The notes under the pieces: generated by a model
Seen by the model: the letters and a program-made list of their open reading frames with translations, nothing else
The model's database searches: none
What the model was told of the DNA's origin: nothing
Assembly (NCBI GenBank): GCA_900314995.1
Contig: OMXK01000001.1
Coordinates: 62,001-126,000, forward strand
Direction: 5' to 3'
Origin: an uncultured Prevotella sp.
GTDB taxonomy: Bacteria > Bacteroidota > Bacteroidia > Bacteroidales > Bacteroidaceae
Length of the DNA: 64,000 nucleotides
Shown: positions 1 through 8,631 of the stretch, piece by piece
How positions within the stretch are numbered: the stretch's first letter is position 1
Layout: the number at the start of each line of letters is the position of its first letter
Translations under genes and position numbers: made by a program

Positions 1-282
1 TGCTCTGAGTATGGCGAGTACAACATCCAGTGTAACGCTATCGGCCCGGGCTATATCGCTACGCCTCAGACAGCTCCCCTCCGTGAGCGTCAGCCAGACG
101 GCAGCCGTCACCCATTCGATTCATTCATCTGCGCCAAGACACCTGCCGGACGCTGGCTCGAGCCGTCAGAACTGGGAGGCCCCGCCGTGTTCCTCGCTTC
201 TCACGCTTCCGATGCTGTGAACGGTCATGTGCTCTACGTCGACGGCGGTATCCTCGCCTATATCGGCAAGCAGCCCAAATAA
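1..282 (+). CDS. SDR-family oxidoreductase, gluconate 5-dehydrogenase-like (3' end only)
   Basis: The reading frame is open from base 1 to the TAA at 280-282, so the gene starts left of the window and only the last 93 residues are seen. The fragment has the C-terminal signature of classical short-chain dehydrogenases: CNAIGPGYIATPQT after the active-site helix, then TPAGRW, PAVFLAS and the VNGHVLYVDGGILAYIG end that is typical of Bacteroidetes gluconate 5-dehydrogenases (KduD/IdnO group). These enzymes interconvert 5-keto-D-gluconate and gluconate, or the equivalent diketo-uronate, using NAD(P)H in the cytoplasm. The nucleotide-binding glycine motif and catalytic Tyr/Lys lie outside the window, so substrate assignment rests on the tail alone. 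The gene ends 25 bp before a bidirectional terminator. Confidence 0.8.
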   Translation, partial: CSEYGEYNIQCNAIGPGYIATPQTAPLRERQPDGSRHPFDSFICAKTPAGRWLEPSELGGPAVFLASHASDAVNGHVLYVDGGILAYIGKQPK

Positions 283-307
283 TGCCTCTGGCATAGACAG
301 ATATAAA

Positions 308-332
308 AAGGGACCCCGATTCGGAGTCCCTT
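308..332. terminator. Bidirectional intrinsic terminator between SDR and hup
   Basis: AAGGGAC and GTCCCTT form the arms, extended inward by a second CCGA/TCGG pairing with one mismatch on each side. A-rich sequence precedes it and TTAATTTTTATT follows, so it can serve both the plus-strand SDR gene and the minus-strand HU gene that converge here. Confidence 0.7.
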
Positions 333-356
333 AATTTTTATTGACAAATTCTAGAC

Positions 357-626
357 TTAGAGAGCGTCGGCGAGCTCAGCACCTGGCTTGAACTTAGCCA
401 CCTTCTTAGCAGCAATCTTGATCTTCTCCTTTGTTGCGGGGTTGATACCCTCACGAGCGGGGCGCTCGCTTACACTGAATGTGCCGAAGCCTACGAGAGA
501 AATCTTGTCACCTGCTACGAGAGCGTCCTTAATGGCTGCTACTGTTGCGTCGAGAGCCTTCTTGGCGTCTACCTTTGTCAGACCAGCACCTGCTGCAATC
601 TTGTCAATCAATTCTGTTTTGTTCAT
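357..626 (-). CDS. hup: HU family DNA-binding protein
   Basis: 89 residues, the normal size for HU. It binds and bends double-stranded DNA as a dimer and compacts the nucleoid. The family signature is visible: N-terminal MNKTELIDKIA with alternating helices, then VGFGTFSVSERPAREGINPATKEKI, the beta-arm region that contains the RxGxNPxT tip, followed by KFKPGAELADAL. The start codon is the first ATG in frame, 62 bp downstream of a TATATTTG promoter element. It is transcribed alone, divergent from the rhomboid gene and convergent with the SDR gene. This is the plain single-domain form, without the long tail of the capsule-associated Bacteroides HU-like proteins. Confidence 0.95.
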   Translation of the reverse strand: MNKTELIDKIAAGAGLTKVDAKKALDATVAAIKDALVAGDKISLVGFGTFSVSERPAREGINPATKEKIKIAAKKVAKFKPGAELADAL

Positions 627-687
627 AATGTTTAAAATTTAATGAATTATTAATAGTAATAACCTATGGTTTAGCCTAAATCGAGGG

Positions 688-695
688 CAAATATA
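688..695 (-). promoter_or_regulatory. -7 element of hup (TATATTTG)
   Basis: Reads TATATTTG on the minus strand, a full match to the Bacteroidetes -7 consensus TAnnTTTG, 62 bp upstream of the hup ATG. The leader is AT-rich and no -33 TTTG is obvious. Confidence 0.6.
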
Positions 696-800
696 ATGTA
701 AAGTATTTAAAGAAACAACAAAAAATCGGAAAAAATTACTTTTTTATTGAAAATTAAGTGTATTATGCCCTTTTTTGGTGCTAAACCGAGATATTTTTCG

Positions 801-808
801 TAATTTTG
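801..808 (+). promoter_or_regulatory. -7 element of the rhomboid operon (TAATTTTG)
   Basis: TAATTTTG matches TAnnTTTG and lies 59 bp upstream of the rhomboid ATG. It is divergent from the hup promoter about 110 bp away. Confidence 0.6.
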
Positions 809-867
809 CACCCGAATTAGAAATAACAAGAAATTAAAGTTTACTAATAAACAAGACGTTATAGCGC

Positions 868-1806
868 ATGATGTTCCGCATACCACCCGTCACAAAAAAT
901 CTGCTGATCATCAATTTGATCGCATTCATTGCCACATTCGTCCTGCAGATGCGCGGCATCGATCTGGCCGACATCGGCGGCCTGCATTTCTTTATGGCAA
1001 GCAATTTCCATTTCTATCAGCTGGTCACCTATCTGTTCCTCCACGCCAGTTTCATGCACATCCTCAGTAACATGTTCGGACTTTGGATGTTCGGCTGTGT
1101 CATCGAGAATGTCTGGGGGCCGAAGAAATTCCTTTTTTATTACATTACGTGCGGCATAGGAGCAGGATTACTGCAGGAGTTGGCACAATTTGGCTCGTTC
1201 TATATGACCGTTGCCGAGCAGGTGCCTGCCACTACTCTGGGAATGGTGCTGGAGTACGGACAGCATTATGCGCATGCCCTCAACGCCTGGACTACCATCG
1301 GTGCCTCGGGTGCAGTCTATGCCGTCATCCTTGCCTTCGGTATGACCTTCCCCAACGAACGGCTGTTCATCATCCCGTTCCCCTTCCCCATCAAGGCGAA
1401 GTGGTTCGTGCTGGGCTATGTGGCCATCGAGTTCTTCTCGGCCCTCGGCTCTTCGGGCGACGGCGTGGCTCATACCGCCCACCTCGGAGGTATGCTCTTC
1501 GGCTACCTGATGATACGCTACTGGAACCGCCATCCCGACTCTTCCTATGATCGCGGACGCGGACAGCAGTTCTTCGAGAACCTGAAGCGCAACTTCGAGC
1601 AGCGCAGGCACAACACGCCGTATGAAAATCCCAACATGCACGTTGAGCGCGGCGGCGGCAAGGAAGCCGACAGAGAGTACAATGCCCGCAAGCGGCAGAA
1701 CCAGGATGAGATCGACGCCATCCTCGACAAAATACGCAAAAGCGGCTACGACAGCCTGACCAAGGAAGAGAAGAAAAAACTCTTCGACGCAAGCAACGAA
1801 CGATGA
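868..1806 (+). CDS. Rhomboid family intramembrane serine protease
   Basis: 312 residues. Six hydrophobic segments fill roughly residues 10-220. The catalytic serine motif GASG is at 145-148 (Ser147) and the catalytic histidine is in HTAHLGG (His205), so the active-site dyad is intact. Such enzymes cut substrate proteins inside or next to the inner membrane. The C-terminal cytoplasmic tail (about 220-312) is charged and ends in a DAILDKIRKSGYDSLTKEEKK segment seen in Bacteroidetes rhomboids. Bacteroidales often carry two rhomboid genes in tandem here, but only one is present. Its stop overlaps the ATG of the next gene by 4 bases, so the pair is probably translationally coupled. Confidence 0.9.
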   Translation: MMFRIPPVTKNLLIINLIAFIATFVLQMRGIDLADIGGLHFFMASNFHFYQLVTYLFLHASFMHILSNMFGLWMFGCVIENVWGPKKFLFYYITCGIGAGLLQELAQFGSFYMTVAEQVPATTLGMVLEYGQHYAHALNAWTTIGASGAVYAVILAFGMTFPNERLFIIPFPFPIKAKWFVLGYVAIEFFSALGSSGDGVAHTAHLGGMLFGYLMIRYWNRHPDSSYDRGRGQQFFENLKRNFEQRRHNTPYENPNMHVERGGGKEADREYNARKRQNQDEIDAILDKIRKSGYDSLTKEEKKKLFDASNER

Positions 1807-2897
1807 TCAAGCAACTCAAATCCTTCACCATCAACATCGTGGCAGGGGCCAATGTGGCTACCGTGCTGCTGATGGCGCTCGCAGGATACTCCGACTACAT
1901 CAATCCTGTCGAGCATCCGATGCTCTCCAATGTGGGAATGACCTTCCCCTTCTTCCTCATTGCCAACCTGCTATTTATCTTCTTCTGGCTCACGTTCAAG
2001 TGGAAGAAACTGTGGATACCCATCCTCGGCTATGCGATTGTCTACGTGCCGCTGACCATCTATGTGCCGATGCACAGCAGCCAGCAGGAGCCCGAGGGAA
2101 CCATCAAGATCATCTCCTACAACGTCTGCCAGTATGGCGGCAACTACAAATACGAGCAGGCCTTCGACACGATCTTCAGTTACCTGAAGGAGCAGGATGC
2201 CGACATCGTCTGTATGCAGGAGGATGTCGACAGCTGGCGCCGATTCGTCTTCCAGCGCTACAGCAAGGTATATCCTTACAACGACACCACCTTCTTCAGC
2301 AAGCAGAACATCAGCATGAACGGCGTAGGCATCCACTCGAAATACCCCATCATCCGCAAGGAGCGCATCTGGTATCCGTCGGTGGCCAACGGCTCCGTCG
2401 CCTACTACCTGCTGATCGAGGGCGACACGGTGCTCGTCATCAACAACCATCTGGAAACCACCCACTTATCCTCTGCCGACCGCGACCACTACAAAGAGAT
2501 GATCTCAGGGAAGATAAAGCGCAAGGAGGCCAAGGAAGAGTCGATGATGCTGATCGACAAACTGGGGCAGGCATCAGCCAAGCGAGCCGTCGGCGCCGAT
2601 GCCGTCCACAAGTATATCGAGGAGCATCGGCAGTACCCCATGATTGTCTGCGGCGACTTCAACGACAACCCCATCTCCTACTCCCGCCGAACCATCGCCA
2701 AAGGACTGAAAGACTGCTTCGTAGAGACAGGAAAAGGCCTCGGTTTGTCATTTTTTCAGAAAGGATTTTTCTTCCGTATCGACCACATTATGTGCTCCGA
2801 TCACTTCGTGCCCTATAACTGCAAGGTTGACAACAAAATGGACGCCAGCGACCATTACCCCATCGCCTGCAGGCTAAAATTCGTGCATAAACCTTAA
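1803..2897 (+). CDS. Membrane-anchored endonuclease/exonuclease/phosphatase family protein
   Basis: 364 residues. Three N-terminal membrane segments (about 10-30, 40-60 and 68-85) are followed by an EEP-fold domain. Its conserved metal and catalytic motifs are present in order: IISYNVCQYGG, DIVCMQED (metal-binding Glu), VINNHLET (catalytic His), CGDFNDNP (Asp/Asn) and the final SDHYPI. The domain should lie on the periplasmic or cytoplasmic face and hydrolyse a phosphodiester or phosphomonoester; the substrate cannot be told from sequence. It overlaps the rhomboid gene (ATGA) and is followed by 114 bp with a new promoter for secDF. Homologues next to rhomboid genes are common in Bacteroidales, which suggests a shared envelope role, but this is inference. 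Confidence 0.85.
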   Translation: MIKQLKSFTINIVAGANVATVLLMALAGYSDYINPVEHPMLSNVGMTFPFFLIANLLFIFFWLTFKWKKLWIPILGYAIVYVPLTIYVPMHSSQQEPEGTIKIISYNVCQYGGNYKYEQAFDTIFSYLKEQDADIVCMQEDVDSWRRFVFQRYSKVYPYNDTTFFSKQNISMNGVGIHSKYPIIRKERIWYPSVANGSVAYYLLIEGDTVLVINNHLETTHLSSADRDHYKEMISGKIKRKEAKEESMMLIDKLGQASAKRAVGADAVHKYIEEHRQYPMIVCGDFNDNPISYSRRTIAKGLKDCFVETGKGLGLSFFQKGFFFRIDHIMCSDHFVPYNCKVDNKMDASDHYPIACRLKFVHKP

Positions 2898-2946
2898 AAA
2901 ACGAACGAAAATCGTCCATAAATTTTTCGTTGTCTAAAAAAATGTC

Positions 2947-2954
2947 TATATTTG
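2947..2954 (+). promoter_or_regulatory. -7 element of secDF (TATATTTG)
   Basis: TATATTTG, 57 bp upstream of the secDF ATG in a 114-bp AT-rich gap. Confidence 0.6.
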
Positions 2955-3011
2955 CACGCTCAAATATGCGCGAACAGAATTAAATAACAATAAATAACAT
3001 CAAAAATCAAA

Positions 3012-6000
3012 ATGCAAAACAAAGGAATTGTAAAATTTATCGCAGTGCTTCTGATTCTCGTGTGCTGCTTCTACCTTTCCTTCTCATTCGTGACACGCCA
3101 CTACGAGAGTAAGGCTGCCGCTATGGGCGAGAAGGCAGGTGCGGAGTACCTCGACTCAATCAACAACGAGAAGGTGTATATGGGCATCTATTCTCTGAAG
3201 CAGTGCCGTGAGATGGAGATTGGCCTGGGTCTTGACCTGAAGGGCGGTATGAACGTGATTCTTGAGGTATCAGTACCCGACGTGGTTGACGTGCTCGCCG
3301 ACCACAAGTCTGACGCTACCTACAAGAAGGCTATGGAGCTCGCCAAGAAGGAAGAAGAAACCAGCCAGAACGACTTCATCTCTCTGTTCGTGAAGTATTG
3401 GAAACAGGAGGCCAACGGCCGTCCCCTCGCCGCCATCTTTGCTACCCAGCAGATGAAGGGCAAGGTTAGCACACAGTCTACCGACTCTGAAGTAGAGAGC
3501 GCTATCCGCGCTGAGGTGCAGAGCGCCGTCGACAACTCCTTCAACGTAGTCCGCAACCGTATCGATAAGTTCGGCGTTGTCCAGCCAAACATCCAGAAAC
3601 TCGAAGGCCAGAGCGGCCGCATCATGGTCGAGATGCCTGGTATCAAGGAGCCCGAGCGCGTTCGTAAGCTTCTCCAGGGAAGTGCCAACCTTGAGTTCTG
3701 GGAGACCTACAACTCGCAGGAGATCACCCCGCTGCTGGCTCAGCTGAACCAGCGCTATGCCGCTCAGGGCGGTGAGGTGGTTGAGGACAGCGCTGTCGTA
3801 GAGCCCGCTGCCGAGACTGCCGAGGCTGCTGCCGACACCACAAAGGCTGATGCCAGCGACCTCGCTGCCAAGCTCGCCAAGAAGGACACCAAGGCTCAGG
3901 ACAACAGCAAGGCCATCGAGGCTGCCAAGAAGATGAACCCCCTGTTCTCTATCTTCCAGCCCACTCAGGGTAACACGCTCGCCGTCGTAGGTTATGCCAA
4001 CGCCCGTGATACCGCTGAGATCAACAAGATTATCTACTCCGACCTCGCCAGCCGCATCTTCCCTGCCGAGCTGAAGCTCCGCTGGGGTGCACAGCCCGAG
4101 GACTTCGGAGGCCAGAATACCAAGGGCGACATCTTCGAGCTCTATGCCCTGAAGATCACCGAGCCCTCAGGCCGCGCTCCGCTGGAGGGTGATGTCATCA
4201 CCAACGCCAAGGACGACTTCGACCAGATGGGCCACCCCTCAGTATCGATGCAGATGAACTCTGACGGTGCCCGCCGCTGGAGCCAGATCACCAAGCAGAA
4301 CATCGGCAAGGCTGTAGCAATCGTGCTCGACGATGCCGTCTACTCTGCTCCACGTATCCTGAGTCAGATCGACGGTGGTAACTCTCAGATCACAGGTAAC
4401 TTCACCATCGAGGCTACCAAAGACCTTGCCAACACGCTGAACTCTGGTAAGATGCCGGCTCCTACCCGCATCGTACAGGAAGAGGTTGTTGGTCCGTCAC
4501 TCGGTGCACAGTCAATCCAGCAGGGTATCATCTCGTTCGTCGTAGCCTTCGTGCTGCTGATGATCTACATGATCATGCTTTACGGCTTCATCCCAGGTAT
4601 CCTCTCGGATATCGCCCTGCTGTTCAACCTCTTCTTCACTCTCGGTATCCTGACCTCGTTCCAGGCTGCCCTGACGATGCCCGGTATCGCCGGTATCGTG
4701 CTGACGCTCGGTACGGCTGTGGATGCCAACGTGCTGATCTACGAGCGCATCAAGGAAGAGCTGAAGAAGGGCCTCAGCGTCAAGGAGTCACTCAACAAGG
4801 GATACTCCAACGCCTTCAGCGCCATCTTCGACTCTAACTTCACGTCACTCATCACGGGTGTCATCCTGCTCTACTTCGGTACAGGTCCCGTGAAGGGCTT
4901 CGCTACCACCTGGATCATCGGTATCCTCGTCAGCTTCTTCACAGCTGTGTTCATGACGCGCGTTGTCTACGACCACATGCTGAGCAAGGACAAGTGGACT
5001 AACCTCACCTTCGTGACCGGCTACTCGAAGAACCTCATGCAGAATGCCAAGTACAACTTCATGGGAATGTACAAGAAGACCTTCACCATCTGGGGCGTTG
5101 CCGCCATCCTGTTCTGCATCTCGTTCGCCGTTCGCGGACTCAGCCAGAGCATCGACTTCACCGGTGGCCGCAACTACGTGGTAACCCTCGACAAGGAGAC
5201 TCACGTGGAGGATGTACGCCAGGCTCTCGTGGGTGCCTTCATCAACACCATGGGTGAGAACCAGGGCAAGGAGGCCAACACCTCTGTCATCGCCCTCGGT
5301 ACCGACGGCAAGACCGTCCGTATCTCTACCAACTGGGATATCGAGTCAAACAATCCTGAGGTCGACGACCAGGCCGAGACCATCCTCTTCAACACGCTGA
5401 AGAAGGGCGGCTTCGTAAGCCAGGAGAGCGTAGAGTCGTTCAAGAACCCCGATGTTCGCGAGGGTGGCTCTATCATCAGCTCTGCAAAGGTAGGTCCGTC
5501 AGTGGCTAAGGATATCACCTACGGCGCCATCATCTCTGTGATCATCGCCCTGATCGCCATCTTCCTCTACATCCTGTTCCGTTTCCGCAACGTGGCATTC
5601 TCTGTAGGCTCAACGGTGGCTCTGGCACTCGACGCCCTCGTGGTGATCGGCTTCTACTCAGTGCTCTGGGGATGGGTGCCCATGTCGCTCGAGATCGACC
5701 AGACTTTCATCGGTGCTATCCTGACCGTGATCGGTTACTCTATCAACGATAAGGTGGTGGTGTTCGACCGTATCCGTGAGAACATCGGCCTCTATGGCAA
5801 GCGCGACCGTCAGCAGCTGTTCAACGACTCGCTGAACCAGACGCTGGCCCGTACCATCAACACCTCTGTGACGACGCTGATCGTGCTGCTCGCCATCTTC
5901 ATCCTCGGCGGCGACTCAATCCGCTCGTTCTCGTTCGCCATGATTCTCGGTGTCATCTTCGGCACCCTGTCTTCACTCTTCATTGCTGCTCCCGTGGCCT

Positions 6001-6059
6001 ACATCACCCTCGGCCGCACCATCAAGGAAGAAGGCGAACCCGTACCCGCCAAGAAATAA
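3012..6059 (+). CDS. secDF: Fused protein translocase subunit SecDF
   Basis: 1015 residues, a natural SecD-SecF fusion typical of Bacteroidetes. It uses the proton gradient to pull exported proteins off the SecYEG channel on the periplasmic side. The SecD half opens with a membrane segment (about 8-28), then LGLDLKGGMNVILEV, a large periplasmic domain, and five membrane segments around 500-670 with GTAVDANVLIYERIKEEL. The SecF half starts near 690 (SIDFTGGRNYVV) and ends with membrane segments containing IGYSINDKVVVFDRIREN. An alanine- and lysine-rich low-complexity insertion occupies about residues 255-305 (AAETAEAAADTTKADASD). It stands alone with its own promoter and a strong downstream hairpin. 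Confidence 0.97.
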   Translation: MQNKGIVKFIAVLLILVCCFYLSFSFVTRHYESKAAAMGEKAGAEYLDSINNEKVYMGIYSLKQCREMEIGLGLDLKGGMNVILEVSVPDVVDVLADHKSDATYKKAMELAKKEEETSQNDFISLFVKYWKQEANGRPLAAIFATQQMKGKVSTQSTDSEVESAIRAEVQSAVDNSFNVVRNRIDKFGVVQPNIQKLEGQSGRIMVEMPGIKEPERVRKLLQGSANLEFWETYNSQEITPLLAQLNQRYAAQGGEVVEDSAVVEPAAETAEAAADTTKADASDLAAKLAKKDTKAQDNSKAIEAAKKMNPLFSIFQPTQGNTLAVVGYANARDTAEINKIIYSDLASRIFPAELKLRWGAQPEDFGGQNTKGDIFELYALKITEPSGRAPLEGDVITNAKDDFDQMGHPSVSMQMNSDGARRWSQITKQNIGKAVAIVLDDAVYSAPRILSQIDGGNSQITGNFTIEATKDLANTLNSGKMPAPTRIVQEEVVGPSLGAQSIQQGIISFVVAFVLLMIYMIMLYGFIPGILSDIALLFNLFFTLGILTSFQAALTMPGIAGIVLTLGTAVDANVLIYERIKEELKKGLSVKESLNKGYSNAFSAIFDSNFTSLITGVILLYFGTGPVKGFATTWIIGILVSFFTAVFMTRVVYDHMLSKDKWTNLTFVTGYSKNLMQNAKYNFMGMYKKTFTIWGVAAILFCISFAVRGLSQSIDFTGGRNYVVTLDKETHVEDVRQALVGAFINTMGENQGKEANTSVIALGTDGKTVRISTNWDIESNNPEVDDQAETILFNTLKKGGFVSQESVESFKNPDVREGGSIISSAKVGPSVAKDITYGAIISVIIALIAIFLYILFRFRNVAFSVGSTVALALDALVVIGFYSVLWGWVPMSLEIDQTFIGAILTVIGYSINDKVVVFDRIRENIGLYGKRDRQQLFNDSLNQTLARTINTSVTTLIVLLAIFILGGDSIRSFSFAMILGVIFGTLSSLFIAAPVAYITLGRTIKEEGEPVPAKK

Positions 6060-6060
6060 A

Positions 6061-6085
6061 AACTGTGAATTGTGAAACTGTGAAT
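6061..6085. repeat. 25-bp GTGAAT-type repeat, left copy (beside primase locus)
   Basis: AACTGTGAATTGTGAAACTG followed by TGAAT. It matches, at 24 of 25 positions and in inverted orientation, the sequence at 9981-10005; it matches 10120-10144 in direct orientation. It lies between the secDF stop and the end of the minus-strand primase gene, so two copies bracket the locus at 6122-9883. Internally it is built from TGTGAAT units. Confidence 0.8.
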
Positions 6086-6116
6086 GGCTCAAGGAAGATG
6101 ATTCCCTGAGCCATTC
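6083..6116. terminator. Bidirectional terminator between secDF and the primase-like gene
   Basis: AATGGCTCA-AGGAA pairs with TTCC-CTGAGCCATT around a GATGA loop, a long stem with one small mismatch. It lies where the plus-strand secDF and the minus-strand primase-like gene converge. Confidence 0.75.
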
Positions 6117-6121
6117 TCTTG

Positions 6122-8404
6122 TTAGGCCGCTTTCTTGCGCTTCAGGTATGCTGCCGTCTTGTGGTAGATGCCATCTTCATCACGTTCGATATAACCTCGT
6201 TCAATCCACATGCACAACTGCTGGGTGGGATTGCTGTTCGTCTTACGCTCGCGGATACGGATGGACTGGGCATCCTCAAACGTGAAGTCGTCAGAAAGCA
6301 TGTCGAGCATGTTCTTCGGGCCTCGGGTACGAACCACCTCGCCAGCCATCTGCTGATGCATCTGCTCACCGAAGAAGTGCATCTTGCACCACATGTCGTA
6401 TTTTATCGACCACATGGCGAAACTCTCGATATCCTTCGACCACTTGCCCTCGGCGATATAGAGCACCATTGCGCGAAGCCAGGCACTGACTACGGCCCGA
6501 TAAGCCAACTTCTCATACACCTCGTCGTCGCAGAGCCAGGCAGTATCCTTGGCCTCCTTGTCGAGTTTCTGAATCAGTCGCTGAGCCTGAGGGAGGTCGA
6601 TGACGCCCCTGGCTGCATTCAGCCTGTCGATATAAGGCTTGATGGCCTCGGCGTGTTGATCGTCGTAGATGCCGTGAACGGGCATCGCCATACCACGGTA
6701 GGTGATGATGGTGGAGAAGGAGAGTCGGCTCAGGGTACCGTCGGCCATCATGGGTCGGAAGAACTGCTGACCTCGCTGGATCGTGGTCGAGGCATTGTAG
6801 TTCAGTCGCATCTGAGGACGACCCGTCACACTCTGGATGCCTACACGCTCCTGTCCGTAGTAGCCGCAGTCGTAGGCTAGGCGGAAAATCTTGCCGATCT
6901 GTCCTGACTTGCCGTTCACCTTCAGCTGCTCAAACAATTCCACCTCGTCTACCTGAACATAGAGGAAATGCCCCTGGGCATCCTGGAGTTTCTGGACGAG
7001 GGCGGCATTCGTCAGATCGCTCGACATCATCTGAATAATCAGATCGTCAGGGCGCTTGGGCTTCTGCTTGTTGGCACCCATCGAACGGCACTCCTCCTTC
7101 CACTCGTCCTCACGGCGGCGGTTCTCATCGTCACGGGCCTTAATGTCGGCCATGATGGGGTCGCAGACACGATTGACACACGACTTGCCAGACGACATCG
7201 GAGCCATGCAGTTGCTCATGAAAGTGGCCTCATGCAGCGTGTGGTCGGCATAGGGGAACTGCACCTGATAGAGATGGCTTCCCAAGGCAGGGAAGAGTCC
7301 CATGGCCGATGCGGGCTTGTAGATGTCGGGCTCCTTGGAGATCATAACCTTGACCGACTTGGGCAGGCGTCGGGGCATCTTTGGAGGCTCGTCGCCAAGA
7401 ACGTCATCAGTAGTGAGAGGCTTGTCCTTCTGCCCAGTTACGCTTTCGGCATAGATGGCACGCAGGCGCTGACTCATCGGAGCATTCATCTTGGTGTAAT
7501 CCTTGTAGAAGTCAGAAACGAGGCGCTGGCAGTCATGTTCCTTCGAGTAATTTGGCATCTTCACGGCGAGGACGGACTTCAACTCGTCCTGCGACATCAG
7601 ACGGCAGATGCCAACGGAGAGAATGCTGACGAGGGTGTTGTGCCAGTTGTAGACACCCATCTGGTCAATCTCCTCGAGTTTCAGGCCTGCCTCAGCCAGA
7701 CAGAGGTCGAAGATGCGCAGGTTGCGGTCAGAGGCAGGAACGATTTGGGCACCCCTTTCAGGCACCGTCGCGTTTTGCGACTCCCTTTCAACCTCATACC
7801 CGCTTTGCGTAGCTGGTTTCGACTCACGCTCCTTACAGAGTTCCTCTTCATCAATATAGAAGAGGTACGCGCGAGGAACGATGAACGAACTACGGGCATA
7901 ATCCTTCACGGAGCCGTCGTAGCCGGTATCCCCCAACTGCTCCGACATCCATTTCTGGGCCTCGGCAAGACCCATCCCCTCGGGCACCTCGAAGATAAGG
8001 CGGATGCCCTCGGTGGAAGGAGTCATGTAAGCCATCACGATTCCCAGTTCACGACAACGGTCCTTGACGAGACTGTTGAAGTAACCGCGAGGATCGGGAA
8101 TGTGGTCCACGTCGTACATAGACAGCCCTGAAGGCACAGCCGATTCGTTCGAGCGATGGCCGTCGGAGTAAGTGGCATGAGGCGTCAGCACCATCAGTTC
8201 CTTTTTCTTCTCACGCTTGAAGGTCTCAAAGTCCTCACGGCTCATCTCGCCTCGCTTCACCTTCTCGAGACCATCTTCGATGTCGGCGCAAATTTGCGCT
8301 GTCGTCAGACTGTCCATAGCGGCATACAAATTCTCAAGTGTGCAGGTCGTCACGCTGCTGTAGACGCTTTGGGCAAAGCCCATCTGAGTTACATTTTGTT
8401 TCAT
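6122..8404 (-). CDS. BT4734-type N-terminal primase-like domain plus DUF3987-like P-loop protein
   Basis: 760 residues. The first 190 resemble the BT4734/VirE N-terminal domain, which is related to archaeo-eukaryotic primases: the acidic pair in MYDVDHI (Asp98, Asp100), the STEGIR motif (130-135) and YDGSVKDYARSSFIVP around Asp163. The rest resembles DUF3987, with a P-loop-like APMSSGKS at 401-408 and the acidic YVQVDEVELFEQL. Families with this build are found on mobile elements and in host loci of Bacteroidetes; a DNA primase or helicase-like role is expected but unproven. It is the last gene of a three-gene minus-strand group and has its own TAACTTTG promoter in the 227-bp gap upstream. 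There is no neighbouring integrase. Naming the domain family is fairly secure; the function is not. Confidence 0.75.
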   Translation of the reverse strand: MKQNVTQMGFAQSVYSSVTTCTLENLYAAMDSLTTAQICADIEDGLEKVKRGEMSREDFETFKREKKKELMVLTPHATYSDGHRSNESAVPSGLSMYDVDHIPDPRGYFNSLVKDRCRELGIVMAYMTPSTEGIRLIFEVPEGMGLAEAQKWMSEQLGDTGYDGSVKDYARSSFIVPRAYLFYIDEEELCKERESKPATQSGYEVERESQNATVPERGAQIVPASDRNLRIFDLCLAEAGLKLEEIDQMGVYNWHNTLVSILSVGICRLMSQDELKSVLAVKMPNYSKEHDCQRLVSDFYKDYTKMNAPMSQRLRAIYAESVTGQKDKPLTTDDVLGDEPPKMPRRLPKSVKVMISKEPDIYKPASAMGLFPALGSHLYQVQFPYADHTLHEATFMSNCMAPMSSGKSCVNRVCDPIMADIKARDDENRRREDEWKEECRSMGANKQKPKRPDDLIIQMMSSDLTNAALVQKLQDAQGHFLYVQVDEVELFEQLKVNGKSGQIGKIFRLAYDCGYYGQERVGIQSVTGRPQMRLNYNASTTIQRGQQFFRPMMADGTLSRLSFSTIITYRGMAMPVHGIYDDQHAEAIKPYIDRLNAARGVIDLPQAQRLIQKLDKEAKDTAWLCDDEVYEKLAYRAVVSAWLRAMVLYIAEGKWSKDIESFAMWSIKYDMWCKMHFFGEQMHQQMAGEVVRTRGPKNMLDMLSDDFTFEDAQSIRIRERKTNSNPTQQLCMWIERGYIERDEDGIYHKTAAYLKRKKAA

Positions 8405-8631
8405 AAAAACACATTTTTAAAAGTAAAACATTAAGTTCTTGCGGGCATCAACCGAAGGGCCCTCTCGGTCAAATCCGCAATGCAAAGTTACTAATTAAAA
8501 AAGTGCGAAACAAGCGTTTTGCCCCTTCGGAACGTTTTCGGAAAGGGCTTGGAATCCTTCGGAAAAGTGTTGGCTTTCGTCGGGAAATCGTTGGTGGATT
8601 TTTGGGCAAAACCTCACAAAAGGGCCTGTCC
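8405..8631. other. 227-bp intergenic region with CCTTCGGAA repeats and an inverted repeat
   Basis: Holds the promoter of the primase-like gene (8483-8490). Upstream of it, GTTTTGCCC (8516-8524) and GGGCAAAAC (8604-8612) form a perfect 9-bp inverted repeat around several spaced copies of a TTCGGAA word (near 8526, 8537, 8558). No convincing gene is seen; the minus-strand open frame here has no family resemblance. Confidence 0.5.
8483..8490 (-). promoter_or_regulatory. -7 element of the primase-like gene (TAACTTTG)
   Basis: TAACTTTG on the minus strand, 79 bp upstream of the ATG at 8404. It implies the primase-like gene can be expressed separately from the two genes upstream. Confidence 0.55.

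Noticed and set aside
859-2818. Long minus-strand and alternative-frame open frames across the rhomboid and EEP genes
   Set aside because: They overlap clear protein families and have biased composition typical of shadow frames in GC-rich coding DNA.
6119-8131. Plus-strand open frames of 253 and 387 codons opposite the primase-like gene
   Set aside because: They are the antisense of the real gene, with no start-site context and no family resemblance.
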